This document shows positions 1 through 8,866 of a stretch of DNA of 64,000 nt, piece after piece. The DNA lies in the NCBI RefSeq assembly GCF_003402535.2, contig NZ_AP025172.1, positions 186,001-250,000 on the forward strand, given 5' to 3'. Source of the stretch: Cupriavidus sp. P-10. GTDB lineage: Bacteria; Pseudomonadota; Gammaproteobacteria; Burkholderiales; Burkholderiaceae. Each line of letters opens with the position of its first letter. Position 1 is the first letter of the stretch. Below the pieces are notes generated by a model. That model saw nothing but the letters and a program-made list of their open reading frames with translations. It made no database searches and was not told the DNA's origin. The translations under genes were made by a program, and so were the position numbers.

Positions 1-965
1 TTGAGGCACTCCGGGTCCGGTAGCAGCTCCCAGGCGTCAGGTTCCGGCGGAAATGGCAGGCCATTCTCTTCGATATAGGCATCCGCTTCGCGCAGCACGT
101 CGAAGTAGGCGCGGTCGCCTTCGGCGATGTTTTCGGGCAGGCCTGGCTCGAAGGTCATGACGCCATCCTTGCAGGCTTGGGTCAGGCCGACCAGGTTGAT
201 GCCCGCGTGCGCCAGTCGCCGGAAATCCACGGTCTTGCCGCCTTCATAGCCGCTCACGGCGAAAGCGACGTGCGCCTTCTTGGGCCGGATCCTCACTTCA
301 TCCCACAGGCCGAGGGCGCCCAGCCACCAGCAGTAGTCACGGCCCCGGTACGCGCGCGGCGGGCGGTAATGCTCGCCGACCGAGAGATAAACCGTCTTCC
401 CGGCCTGGCGCAGTTCTTCGGCGATCTGCGAGCCGGAAGCGCCCGCGCCCACCACGAGCACCGCGCCTTCCGCCAATTGGCGCGGATTCTTGTAAGTCGA
501 GGAATGCAGCTGCTGGATTTTCTCGCTCTCAGGGACGATCCTCGGATAGGCCGGCGTCTGGAACGGGCCAGTTGCGGCAACGACGTTGTCTGCCTCGATG
601 ATGCCCTCGGAAGTCGTCACCCTGAAGCCGGGACGCCCTTGATGCCGCTCCACCAGCTTGACTTCCACGCCGGTACGGACCGGCGCTTTCAGCATGGCGG
701 CGTAGCTCTCGAAATACTGGGCCATGCGCTCTTTCGGCGGAAAAGCCTCCGGCGAAATGCCTTCGAATCTCATCCCGGGAAAACGGTCATGCCAGGCCGG
801 TCCGTTCGCAACCAGAGAATCCCAACGCTCGGAGCGCCAGCGCTCTGCGATTCGGCTGCGTTCCAGCACGACATGCTGCACATCCATATGCGCGAGGTGC
901 TCACTCATGGCGATGCCCGCCTGGCCAGCACCGACCACCACGGTGTTGATTTTTTCCACTGACAT
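1..965 (-). CDS. Flavin-containing monooxygenase / NAD(P)-FAD oxidoreductase, 3' part outside the window
   Basis: The reading frame starts at an ATG at 965 and stays open to the left edge, so about 321 residues are visible and the C-terminus is missing. The N-terminus has an FAD-binding Rossmann loop (VVVGAGQAG, residues 8-16). A second dinucleotide loop (VLVVGAGASGSQ) lies near residue 165, as expected for the NAD(P) site of flavin-dependent monooxygenases. Such enzymes use NADPH and O2 to oxygenate small substrates or act in siderophore and carbonyl oxidation; the substrate cannot be told. The gene diverges from the ABC ATPase at 1389, with a dyad in the gap. Family assignment is firm, function is not. 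Confidence 0.85.
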   Translation of the reverse strand, partial: MSVEKINTVVVGAGQAGIAMSEHLAHMDVQHVVLERSRIAERWRSERWDSLVANGPAWHDRFPGMRFEGISPEAFPPKERMAQYFESYAAMLKAPVRTGVEVKLVERHQGRPGFRVTTSEGIIEADNVVAATGPFQTPAYPRIVPESEKIQQLHSSTYKNPRQLAEGAVLVVGAGASGSQIAEELRQAGKTVYLSVGEHYRPPRAYRGRDYCWWLGALGLWDEVRIRPKKAHVAFAVSGYEGGKTVDFRRLAHAGINLVGLTQACKDGVMTFEPGLPENIAEGDRAYFDVLREADAYIEENGLPFPPEPDAWELLPDPECL

Positions 966-1088
966 TTGAGTTTCCTAAGATTAGACGCCCCGGTCAGTCG
1001 CCCCGGCACGGAAGCATCGACAGCAAGGCGTACTGGCGCCCTGGAGACATCGCTCATCGACAGTGGCCAGTTTGATGAAGCCCTCATC

Positions 1089-1112
1089 GTTTGAAAATCA
1101 CGTTTTTCAAAC
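1089..1112. promoter_or_regulatory. Inverted repeat in the divergent gap 966-1388
   Basis: GTTTGAAAA (1089-1097) and TTTTCAAAC (1104-1112) form perfect 9-base arms around a 6-base spacer. The dyad lies inside the 423-base gap between the divergent monooxygenase and ABC ATPase genes, so it could be an operator for one or both. No gene is visible in the rest of the gap. Confidence 0.5.
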
Positions 1113-1388
1113 TCATGGCTTAGGAAAAAGTAAAGCGCCGGCCGAAGGGTGCCGCATTGCCGGCCGTCGCCACCCGGGCACCCGCGCACCACAAGGCGTG
1201 CCGGGCCATCGCATCCGCGTCGCCTGCGCCTGAAGGCGGCTATTTCGTTTTTTCCGAGGGACCGCATCAGTTTCGGCAAAGTCACCATGCTGGCGCTTTG
1301 CCTTATGCTGCCTTCCAGTACCAGCTAGGCCTCGATGTCATCGGGCCCAAGCCTGGAGCACGGCATAGTCCTCACTCTCCGTACCACT

Positions 1389-2537
1389 ATGAACGTAGCC
1401 AACTCCGAGCCTGCCGCACAGCAACGCCACGCACAGCCCGATACCGCCGTCAGCCTGGAACGGGTGGTCAAGAAATATCACGACCACATCGTGCTGCACG
1501 AGCTCTCGCTGAAGATACGACGCGGTGAATTTCTCACCTTGCTGGGACCGTCCGGCTGCGGCAAGACGACGCTCCTCAACCTCATCGCCGGCTTTGCGGA
1601 GGCCGACACCGGCGAGATTTTCATCGATGGCCAGCCGGTGACCTGCGAACCGCCGCACAGGCGGCAGATCGGCATCGTCTTCCAGAACTACGCGCTCTTT
1701 CCCCACATGACCGTCGAGCGCAATATCGGCTATGGCCTGCGCATGCGCGGCGTAAGCAAGGACGAAATCGCGCAGCGCGTGAAGCAGTCAATGGACCTGG
1801 TAAAGCTCGGCGGCCTTGGGCACCGCAAGCCCCGCGAGCTCTCGGGCGGCCAGCAGCAGCGCGTCGCGCTGGCGCGGGCGCTGGTGATCCAGCCCAAGGT
1901 ACTGCTGCTGGACGAGCCCTTCTCGGCCCTGGACAAGAACCTGCGCGGCTCCATGCAGGCGGAGATCCGGGAAATCCAGCGCCGCCTGGGCCTGACTACA
2001 GTTTTCGTCACCCACGACCAGGGCGAGGCGCTGGCCATGTCCGACCGGATCGCGGTGATGTCGAACGGCGTCATTCGGCAGATCGCGTCGCCGGCCGACC
2101 TGTATCAGAACCCGCAAGACCCGTTCGTGGCGTCCTTCCTGGGCGACGTGAACATCCTGCCGGGGCACTATCACGGCCAGACGGCAACGGCAGTGCAATT
2201 GCGTCTGGGCTCGGGGCTCATCAGCGTCCCGCATGCCCGCCTGGCCGACGCATCGCACGACGGGGAAAGGCTGGACGTGTACGTGCGCCCGGAGCACATC
2301 AAGCTAGAGAATCTGCATTCCGAATCGGTGTTGAGCGGCACGGTGATCAATCACGTCTACCAGGGCGATCACATCAATACGTTCATTGACGTGGACATTC
2401 CCATGGCGGCGCGTCAGGTCGTGACGGTGCGCAGTGCGGGCCTGAGCGCCATGCAGCAATGGCCCATTGGTTCCGTTGCGGGACTTGCGCTGCCTGATGA
2501 TGGCGTCAGCATTTTCAGTCCGCAGAAGCGGACGTAG
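1389..2537 (+). CDS. ABC transporter ATP-binding protein (PotA/CysA-like importer type)
   Basis: This is the ATPase subunit of an ABC importer of the spermidine/putrescine and iron type (382 residues). Walker A is GPSGCGKTT at 53-61, the signature is LSGGQQQ at 151-157, Walker B is VLLLDEP at 171-177 and the switch histidine is H209. The last third has the length and position of a TOBE regulatory domain. I chose the ATG at 1389 because the upstream in-frame residues look non-coding and the protein then begins shortly before the ABC fold. No permease or binding-protein gene lies in the window, so its transporter partner is elsewhere or lost. It heads a same-strand run of five genes. Confidence 0.9.
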   Translation: MNVANSEPAAQQRHAQPDTAVSLERVVKKYHDHIVLHELSLKIRRGEFLTLLGPSGCGKTTLLNLIAGFAEADTGEIFIDGQPVTCEPPHRRQIGIVFQNYALFPHMTVERNIGYGLRMRGVSKDEIAQRVKQSMDLVKLGGLGHRKPRELSGGQQQRVALARALVIQPKVLLLDEPFSALDKNLRGSMQAEIREIQRRLGLTTVFVTHDQGEALAMSDRIAVMSNGVIRQIASPADLYQNPQDPFVASFLGDVNILPGHYHGQTATAVQLRLGSGLISVPHARLADASHDGERLDVYVRPEHIKLENLHSESVLSGTVINHVYQGDHINTFIDVDIPMAARQVVTVRSAGLSAMQQWPIGSVAGLALPDDGVSIFSPQKRT

Positions 2538-2609
2538 GAACAGAGGCAAGATCGCAACGCGAAGGCATCACGCAACGCGTCAGACAACGCAGCCTGAGAA
2601 AACACACCC

Positions 2610-3608
2610 ATGACCAGTCTCCCGCGCTTCATGCAAGCCATCATCGCCCGTGAACCCGGCGACGCCAGTGTATTGACGCTGGCCGACCGCCCCCTGCCCG
2701 AGCCCGGTGCTGGCGAAGTCCTGCTGCGCGTGCTCGCCGCCGGCGTCAACCGGCCCGACATCATGCAGCGTCACGGTATCGCGAAGCCGGCGCCCGGCAT
2801 CACCGACGTGCTCGGCCTGGAAGTGTGCGGCGAAGTGGTCGCCTGCGGTCCCGGTGTGGACAGCCAGCTGATGGGTCAGCGGCTGATGAGCCTGGTGCCC
2901 GGCGGCGGTTATGCACAGTGGTGTACGGCGCCGGTCGATCAGTCCTTCATCGTTCCCGGCACGCTTTCCGATGTCGAGGCAGCGGCCTTGCCCGAGGGGC
3001 TGTTCACCGTGTGGCACAACCTGTTCGAGTTGGGCCGCCTGGCCATGGGCGAGACCGTCCTGATTCACGGTGCAGCCGGCGGTATCGGCACGCTCGCGAT
3101 CCGGATGGCGCATGCCGCCGGCGCAACCGTCATCGCCACCGACAACGACGAAAGCCGTTTTCCGGAACTGCGCGCGATGGGCGCCGATGCGACGATCTGC
3201 TGGCCCACCACCGATTTCACCGAGGCGTGCCTGGCGTACACCGATGGGCGAGGGGTCGACGTCGTCATCGATATCGTAGGCGGCGACTATATCCGCCGCA
3301 ATCTTGCCGCCATGGCCTTCGGCGGCCGCCATGTCAGCCTGTCCTTCATGCAGGGTTCGGCGGTCAATGTTGAACTGCTGACGCTGATGCAGCGCCAGGC
3401 GAGCCTGCATTCGTCCACCATGCGCCCCCAGAGCCATTACGAAAAGACCCGGATGGCCCAGAGCATTGCGCGCCATGTGATCCCGCTGCTGAATAACGGA
3501 CGGGTCAGGCCCCGCGTCCACGCCACCTTCCCGCTCGCGGAGGCGGTCGCGTCCCACCAGATGCTGGAAAGCGGCAAGGTCTTCGGCAAACTGGTCCTGA
3601 TTCCCTAG
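2610..3608 (+). CDS. Zinc-independent MDR family NAD(P)H:quinone oxidoreductase (PIG3-like)
   Basis: A 332-residue medium-chain dehydrogenase/reductase of the quinone-oxidoreductase class. The N-terminal GroES-like domain has the AGVNRPDIMQRHG segment of the PIG3/Qor family, and the nucleotide-binding loop is IHGAAGGIGTLA near residue 155. No structural zinc cysteines are seen, which fits the zinc-independent branch. It probably reduces quinones or enones with NADPH in the cytoplasm. A second in-frame ATG at 2634 is an alternative start. The gene lies 72 bases after the ABC ATPase and 20 bases before the GST gene, so it is likely in one transcript with them. Confidence 0.88.
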   Translation: MTSLPRFMQAIIAREPGDASVLTLADRPLPEPGAGEVLLRVLAAGVNRPDIMQRHGIAKPAPGITDVLGLEVCGEVVACGPGVDSQLMGQRLMSLVPGGGYAQWCTAPVDQSFIVPGTLSDVEAAALPEGLFTVWHNLFELGRLAMGETVLIHGAAGGIGTLAIRMAHAAGATVIATDNDESRFPELRAMGADATICWPTTDFTEACLAYTDGRGVDVVIDIVGGDYIRRNLAAMAFGGRHVSLSFMQGSAVNVELLTLMQRQASLHSSTMRPQSHYEKTRMAQSIARHVIPLLNNGRVRPRVHATFPLAEAVASHQMLESGKVFGKLVLIP

Positions 3609-3628
3609 AGCCTGTCATCCAATCAAGC

Positions 3629-4249
3629 ATGCTGAAACTTCTTTTCGCTCCGACTTCGCCATTCGTGCGCAAGGTCATGGTCTGCGCACACCTGACGGGG
3701 CAGGTCGAGTCCATCGAACTGCTGGACAGCGCCGCCCATCCGGTGCGGCGCGACCCGCGTATCGCGGCCCACAACCCGCTCGCAAAAGTCCCGACGCTGA
3801 TCCTGGAAAATGGCCAGTCCATCTATGACAGCCGGGTGATCTGCGAGTACCTGGCTAGCCGCGCAGACGCCGCGCACATCTTTCCCGTCTCCGGTCCCGC
3901 GCGGTGGACGGCCCTGACCCGTCAGGCACTGGGCGATGGCCTGCTCGACGCCGCGCTGCTCGCGCGCTACGAACGGACCGCGCGCCCCGAGGAAGTCCAG
4001 TGGCCCACGTGGCGCGAAGCGCTGCTGACGAAAGTCAGCGCCTGCCTCGAGTCAATCGACGCCATCGCACCGGACCTGGCGGTAGCGCAGCCAACCATCG
4101 GCGAAATCACCATCGGCTGCGGGCTGGGGTACCTGGACTTCCGGTTTCCCGAACTCGATTGGCGCGCCCAATACGGCAACGCGGCACGCTGGAATGAGGC
4201 TTTCCAAAGCCTGCCCGCCATGCAGGCCACGCGCCCCCCCGAAGGTTGA
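3629..4249 (+). CDS. Glutathione S-transferase family protein
   Basis: A 206-residue GST. The N-terminal thioredoxin-like domain opens with LLFAPTSPFVRKVM, where bacterial GSTs bind glutathione near the serine. The cis-proline region follows (NPLAKVPTL, residues 51-59), then the DSRVICEYL glutathione-contact segment. The remainder is the all-helical domain. It may conjugate or isomerise an intermediate of the pathway encoded around it, but the substrate is unknown. The stop overlaps the region just before the dehydroquinase-like gene, so the two are probably co-translated. Confidence 0.9.
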   Translation: MLKLLFAPTSPFVRKVMVCAHLTGQVESIELLDSAAHPVRRDPRIAAHNPLAKVPTLILENGQSIYDSRVICEYLASRADAAHIFPVSGPARWTALTRQALGDGLLDAALLARYERTARPEEVQWPTWREALLTKVSACLESIDAIAPDLAVAQPTIGEITIGCGLGYLDFRFPELDWRAQYGNAARWNEAFQSLPAMQATRPPEG

Positions 4250-4266
4250 GATACCGAGGTCAGAAC

Positions 4267-4728
4267 ATGAGCGAACGGATTACCATCTGGTTCCTGAACG
4301 GGCCCAATGCCAATCTTTATGGCCTGGATGCCAACAAGACGTACGGCAGCGACAGCTTTCCGGTGCTGCAGTCACGATGCGAGCAAAAGGCCGAGTCACT
4401 GAATGCCGGCCTGCGCTTCTTGCAGTCGAACTACGAGGGGCAGCTGGTCGACTGGATCCAGGAAGCGCGCGGCGTGGCGGACGGCATCATCATCAATGCG
4501 GCCGGCCTGACCTACTCGTCGATTCCGATCCTCGATGCCTTGCTGGCTTTCCCCGGCCCGATCATCGAAACCCATATGAGCAACATCTGGAAGCGCGAGT
4601 CGTTCCGCCACCATTCCTACATCTCCAAGGTCGCGCATGGCGTGATCGCCGGGCTGGGCGGCGACGGCTACGAATTTGCCATCGAGGCCGTCACGCGGCT
4701 GGTGCAGAAAGGCAGGGCAACGGCCTGA
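4267..4728 (+). CDS. Type II 3-dehydroquinate dehydratase-like protein, divergent active site
   Basis: A 153-residue protein with the type II dehydroquinase fold, recognised by LNGPNANLYG (10-19), IIINAAG (74-80), ETHMSNI (101-107) and FRHHSYIS (113-120). The lid-loop arginine that type II enzymes need lies in the motif REPxxYG; here the motif reads DANKTYG, so the arginine is replaced by Asp21 while Tyr26 and His103 remain. The usual THTS segment is TYSS. It sits between a GST and a 2-hydroxyacid dehydrogenase, outside any shikimate context. It may act on another cyclic hydroxy acid. The start at 4267 puts the beta-strand WFLNGPN at the expected distance from the N-terminus. Confidence 0.85.
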   Translation: MSERITIWFLNGPNANLYGLDANKTYGSDSFPVLQSRCEQKAESLNAGLRFLQSNYEGQLVDWIQEARGVADGIIINAAGLTYSSIPILDALLAFPGPIIETHMSNIWKRESFRHHSYISKVAHGVIAGLGGDGYEFAIEAVTRLVQKGRATA

Positions 4729-4807
4729 TTTCCATGCGCACGCGGACAGGCAGCAAGGTGTCCTTTCGCTGCCGGTTCTTGCCAATTCTCTCAATGCGGT
4801 CCTCAAG

Positions 4808-5764
4808 ATGCCAATTTCTGAAGTCACCCCTTCGGGCGCGCTGGCCTTCTACAGTGCATTCGACGATTTCGACACGTGGAAGCGCGCGCTCCAGGCCCAG
4901 CTCCCGAATCTGAAGGTTATTCACTCCAGCGAAATCACCCGGCCGGCCGACATCCACTACGCGCTCGCCTGGAAACCGCCGGAGCAATTTTTTTCCGGGA
5001 TGACGAACCTGCGCCTGATCGTCAATCTGGGGGCAGGGGTTGATTCACTGGTTCAGCGGCAGGATCTTCCCCCGGGCATTCCGATCACACGGCTCACGGA
5101 CCCGCAGATGGCGCGCATGATGGCGGGGTACGTGCTGTTCTCCGTGCTGCGGCACGCCCGGGACATCCCGTACTTCGAGCAGGCACAGCGGCGGGGTGAG
5201 TGGGCCTACCGTCATCCCCGTTCCCCGGGAGATATCCGCGTGGCGGTTCTGGGACTCGGTCAGCTGGGCGCGAAAGCGGCCCACGAACTGCAGCGCCAGG
5301 GATTCAAGTTGATCGGCTGGTCGCGCAGCCCGGCGCAGATCGAAGGCGTGGAATGCTTTGCCGGACTGGAAACGCTCGACACCGTGCTCGGACAGGCGGA
5401 CATTGTCGTCGTGATGCTGCCGCTCACGCCGCAGACGGCCGGCATCCTGGATCGGGCGCGACTCGAGCGGCTGCCGCGAGGCGCGTCCTTCATCAACGTT
5501 GCGCGGGGCGCGCTGGTCGATCAGGCGGCGCTGACGGACCTGCTTCAAAGCGGCCATATCGGCGGGGCAACCCTGGACGTTTTCGAGCGCGAACCTTTGC
5601 CGGCCGGGGATCCGCTGTGGAGCATGCCCAATGTGCTGATCACACCCCACCTGGCTTCGGTGGCGATTCCCTCATCCGCGGCAAGACAGATTGCGGAAAA
5701 TATTCTTCGTGTTTCCGCCGGCGAATCCGCGAACAACATCATCGATCCAGCACGCGGATATTGA
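4808..5764 (+). CDS. D-2-hydroxyacid dehydrogenase (GhrA-like glyoxylate/hydroxypyruvate reductase)
   Basis: A 318-residue NAD(P)-dependent 2-hydroxyacid dehydrogenase. The nucleotide loop GLGQLG is at 149-154, followed by WSRSP at 171-175, a sequence that favours NADP. The catalytic set is Arg233 (VARGALVD), Glu262 (FEREPLP) and His281 (TPHLAS). The protein most resembles the GhrA branch, which reduces glyoxylate and hydroxypyruvate. I chose the ATG at 4808 because the frame upstream overlaps the previous gene and shows no homology. It is the last gene of the run starting at 1389 and is followed by a stem-loop. Confidence 0.9.
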   Translation: MPISEVTPSGALAFYSAFDDFDTWKRALQAQLPNLKVIHSSEITRPADIHYALAWKPPEQFFSGMTNLRLIVNLGAGVDSLVQRQDLPPGIPITRLTDPQMARMMAGYVLFSVLRHARDIPYFEQAQRRGEWAYRHPRSPGDIRVAVLGLGQLGAKAAHELQRQGFKLIGWSRSPAQIEGVECFAGLETLDTVLGQADIVVVMLPLTPQTAGILDRARLERLPRGASFINVARGALVDQAALTDLLQSGHIGGATLDVFEREPLPAGDPLWSMPNVLITPHLASVAIPSSAARQIAENILRVSAGESANNIIDPARGY

Positions 5765-5774
5765 GGTATGGACT

Positions 5775-5799
5775 ACGTCCGGCGTAACGCGCCGGACGT
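5775..5799 (+). terminator. Stem-loop between convergent genes
   Basis: ACGTCCGGCG (5775-5784) and CGCCGGACGT (5790-5799) form a perfect 10-base-pair stem with a 5-base loop, 10 bases after the dehydrogenase stop and before the convergent ycaC-like gene. There is no clear T run, so it may act as a bidirectional or weak terminator. Confidence 0.55.
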
Positions 5800-5885
5800 G
5801 TGGAGCGGACGAAAGGCCAGATCAAAATGGCGCGACACGGTTCTGGCCAGGGCGGCGCTTCGGCCTGCTCACAATATCGACGTCC

Positions 5886-6512
5886 TTATTTCTGTGCCGT
5901 CAGCACCGAGTAGCTGGTCATGAGATTGCGATAGTCAGGAATATGGTTCGAGAACAGCGCGCCGAGTCCTTCGATGTCATTGCGCCAGTCGCGATGCAAT
6001 TCGCACGCGACCCCGAACCACGTCATCAACTGAGCTCCGGCCTTTGTCATGCGCTCCCAGGCGGCGTTGCGCGTGATCTCGTCGAAGGTGCCGGAGGCAT
6101 CCGAGACGACGAAGACGTCGTAACCCTCGGCAATTGCCGACAGCGCAGGAAAGGCGACGCAAACCTCCGTGACGACGCCCGCGATGATGAGTTGCTTCTT
6201 CCCTGTTGCCTTGACGGCTTTAACAAATTCTTCATTGTCCCAGGCGTTGATCTGGCCAGGACGAGGAATGTAAGGCGCGTCCGGGAACTGTGTCTTGAGT
6301 TCGGGCACGAGCGGGCCATTGGGACCGGTCTCGAAGCTCGTGGTAAGGATGGTCGGCAAGTTGAAGTATTTGGCGAGGTCGCTCAACGCTAGCACGTTGT
6401 TCTTGAACTTGTCCGGGGCGATATCGCGCACCAGTGACAGGAGCCCGGTTTGATGGTCTACCAGCAAAACGGCGGCATCGTTCTTGTCCAGGCGCTTATA
6501 GGGCGTTGTCAT
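5886..6512 (-). CDS. ycaC: YcaC-like isochorismatase-family cysteine hydrolase
   Basis: A 208-residue cysteine hydrolase of the isochorismatase superfamily. The catalytic aspartate is in LLVDHQ (D19) and the nucleophile is Cys118 in VVTEVCVAF. From memory the sequence follows E. coli YcaC almost throughout (VLALSDLAKYFNLPTIL, SFETGPNGPLVPEL, RNDIEGL, SNHIPDYRNLMTSY). YcaC is an octameric or higher-order cytosolic hydrolase whose natural substrate is not settled. The gene diverges from the LysR gene at 6720, which is its likely regulator. Confidence 0.92.
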   Translation of the reverse strand: MTTPYKRLDKNDAAVLLVDHQTGLLSLVRDIAPDKFKNNVLALSDLAKYFNLPTILTTSFETGPNGPLVPELKTQFPDAPYIPRPGQINAWDNEEFVKAVKATGKKQLIIAGVVTEVCVAFPALSAIAEGYDVFVVSDASGTFDEITRNAAWERMTKAGAQLMTWFGVACELHRDWRNDIEGLGALFSNHIPDYRNLMTSYSVLTAQK

Positions 6513-6719
6513 GGCGGTCTCCTTGCATGGGTTGGAAATGCGCTTCGTCGGAAGCGCATGTGGGAAAGTTACCTTGGAGAGGTCATATCCACGCTGCCCC
6601 GGCAGGGTATTCAGGGGCGGATTTGTTGGTCATCTCCGAGCGTGGAGGCATCTTATGTTCGCAAGAGCCATCCAAGTAGTCTCGTATCATGCCGTCTGTG
6701 TTCTATTGAAGGAACAGTC

Positions 6720-7613
6720 ATGGACGACCTGAACGACCTCTACTACTTCGCCAAAGTGGTGGAACACGGAGGGTTCACGCAGGCAGGTCTCGCGCTAGGC
6801 ATGCCAAAATCCAAGCTCAGTCGGCGCATTGCGGCGCTGGAAGCGCAGTACGGGATCCGGTTACTGCAGCGCTCGACGAGGCACTTTTCCGTGACCGAAA
6901 CAGGCCGAGAGTTCTATGAGCGCTGCATTGGGGTCCTTGTAGAGGCGGAAGCGGCACGAGAGGTCATGGAACGAGAACGTTCCGAGCCGCAGGGCATCGT
7001 ACGCATGAGCTGCCCGACGGCATTGCTGGAGTACCGCGTCGCTGGTTTGGTGGCGCAGTTCATGGCTGAGTATCCGAAGGTCCAGGTTCATCTCGAAGCG
7101 ACGAATCGCCGTGTCGACGTCATGGGGGAGCGACTAGATCTGGCACTGCGGGTGCGTTTCCCGCCATTGGAGAACAGCGATCTGGTTATGCGAGTCCTCT
7201 CCGAGAGTCGGCAGCGGCTTGTCGCGTGTCCAGCCCTCCTCGAGGGACACGAGTTACCGAAGCATCCAGACGATCTGGCCGGCATCCCGAGTCTTGACTG
7301 GGGACCGCCTCGCAATCACGTTTGGCAACTGGTCGGGCCGGAAGGGATGTGCGCGGATGTACGGCATCAACCGCGGTACATCACCGATGATATGAGCGCG
7401 CTGCGGCGGGCGGCGCAGTACGGCGTCGGTATCGTTCAATTGCCAAGCATGGTTGTCGAAGAGGATCTGCATAATGGAACGCTCATCGACATCCTGCCCG
7501 GCTGGGTGCCTAAAGGGGGCATCATTCATGCGGTTTTCCCCTCTCGGCGAGGCTTGCTGCCGAATGTGCGCCTGCTGATCGATTATCTCGCTACGCGCAT
7601 CGAGAAGGAGTAG
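6720..7613 (+). CDS. LysR family transcriptional regulator (divergent from ycaC)
   Basis: A 297-residue LysR-type regulator. The winged helix-turn-helix lies at residues 3-62 (YFAKVVEHGGFTQAG, then SKLSRRIAALEAQYG and LLQRSTR). The remainder is a LysR-substrate-like co-inducer domain of the CrgA/DntR-like branch (VRMSCPTALLE start). I take the ATG at 6720 because the HTH normally begins within a few residues of the start; the frame is open further upstream but without homology. The 207-base gap to the ycaC-like gene must hold the operators for both. Confidence 0.9.
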   Translation: MDDLNDLYYFAKVVEHGGFTQAGLALGMPKSKLSRRIAALEAQYGIRLLQRSTRHFSVTETGREFYERCIGVLVEAEAAREVMERERSEPQGIVRMSCPTALLEYRVAGLVAQFMAEYPKVQVHLEATNRRVDVMGERLDLALRVRFPPLENSDLVMRVLSESRQRLVACPALLEGHELPKHPDDLAGIPSLDWGPPRNHVWQLVGPEGMCADVRHQPRYITDDMSALRRAAQYGVGIVQLPSMVVEEDLHNGTLIDILPGWVPKGGIIHAVFPSRRGLLPNVRLLIDYLATRIEKE

Positions 7614-7757
7614 TCGTCCCGGCAGCCATCGCAGGCTCCCCTTCTCCAGCGCGGTCGCGTCGTAGTCTTCCAAAAGCTCGAGCGATGGCCCGGCGAAAGT
7701 GATCGGTCCGTGCGCTTCCGGTAAGACCGGCTGGATCGTCTCGACGACTTCGCCCAT
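7614..7757 (-). pseudogene. Possible 5' remnant of an unidentified gene
   Basis: An open frame from an ATG at 7757 reads like a genuine N-terminus (start MGEVVETIQPVLPEAHG) with third-position GC as in real genes here, but it soon enters the 3' end of the LysR gene on the other strand, where its reading becomes low-complexity. It follows the AraC gene by 31 bases. I read it as a truncated gene start; the family is not recognised and it could be chance. Confidence 0.25.
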
Positions 7758-7788
7758 GTCTGCGGATGAAACCGTATAGGCACGCGGC

Positions 7789-8799
7789 TCACCTTATATT
7801 TCGGAGCGTGGTAGTGCGCCACTGCGTCGGCGTCATGCCGAACTGCGCCGTGAACCAACGGACGAACGAGCCATAAGCAGAGTAGCCAAGCGATTCGGCA
7901 ATGCGTCCAAGCGAGTAACTTCTGTTCTCCATGTAGTGGGTAACGAGATCGCGCCGTACGCCATTGACCATGTCTGAGAAGACCTTTCCAGCGCCTTCGA
8001 GTTGGCGCTGCAGAGTCCGCACGTTCATCCCCAGGCCCTGAGCAACCTGCTCGATCGTCGCGCGCCCTGCCGGAAGCATCAGGTAGATAGCCTTGCGCAC
8101 CTCGAGCACAATCGACGGCTCGTTGGCTCCCGGCAGGCCCGCAAGCAGGCGTTGCGCGTGGCGTGCCATGACGGGGTCGGCAATCGGGTTGGGCATGTCC
8201 AGATCGGCAGCGCGGCAGATCAAGCCATTGAAAGCGCTTGCAAACTCCAGCTTCCCCCCGAAGATGCGGCGGTGCAGCCGCAGATCATCGGGAGCGTCAT
8301 GAGTGAAATGGACGCTCAGGGGATGCCAGGACGTGCCGATCAGTGTGCTGCACATGCGTGACAGTGTGCCCAGTGCCAGCTCGACTGACTGCATGGTCGG
8401 CCCGGCTTCATCCGCGACGACGTCCTCCCGCACGATGACCTTCCTGCCGGTCTCCTCAATACGTATGACCAGGAATTCATTCATCAGGTGGCGATACTGA
8501 ATCATGGTTCCAAGAGCTTCGCGCAGCGTTCTTTGATGCGTGAGCAATACGCTGACGACGCCGAGGTCGGACAACTGCCACAGGTCGGCCATACGCAGCC
8601 CGAACGTCGGGCATTGCGTGAGTCGCGCTGACGCTTCCAGCAAGGTTACGGCGGCACTCCCGGAAATCCAGTGTTCCGGGTCGGCAAGCATCTCGCCGCT
8701 CAACCCCAGCTTGCGCAGCAACGGCCGCGGTTCAAGGCCCAATTGCTTCGCAACCTTGAAATAGTGGGTCAGCACGCCAGTGCGAATCAATGTAGTCAT
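7789..8799 (-). CDS. AraC family transcriptional regulator (Arabinose_bd-type N-terminal domain)
   Basis: A 336-residue regulator of the OruR/ArgR-like AraC class. The N-terminal 190 residues have the layout of the PF12625 ligand domain (YFKVAKQLGLEPRPLLRKLGL start). The C-terminal helix-turn-helix pair spans roughly 235-330, with QVAQGLGMNVRTLQRQL as the first recognition unit and RIAESLGYSAYGSFVRWF as the second. It diverges from the BKACE operon, and the gap holds direct repeats with 21-base spacing, typical of AraC-family sites. Its effector is likely a substrate or intermediate of that operon. Confidence 0.92.
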   Translation of the reverse strand: MTTLIRTGVLTHYFKVAKQLGLEPRPLLRKLGLSGEMLADPEHWISGSAAVTLLEASARLTQCPTFGLRMADLWQLSDLGVVSVLLTHQRTLREALGTMIQYRHLMNEFLVIRIEETGRKVIVREDVVADEAGPTMQSVELALGTLSRMCSTLIGTSWHPLSVHFTHDAPDDLRLHRRIFGGKLEFASAFNGLICRAADLDMPNPIADPVMARHAQRLLAGLPGANEPSIVLEVRKAIYLMLPAGRATIEQVAQGLGMNVRTLQRQLEGAGKVFSDMVNGVRRDLVTHYMENRSYSLGRIAESLGYSAYGSFVRWFTAQFGMTPTQWRTTTLRNIR

Positions 8800-8866
8800 T
8801 GCTTCTCCTTCACCCGATGCAGCGCGGATCCGTGCGCTCGGGAGAAACCCGAATGCCCCGACATTG

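Noticed and set aside
177..962. Long plus-strand open frame of 261 codons
   Set aside because: It is antisense to the flavin monooxygenase, whose minus-strand frame has clear cofactor motifs.
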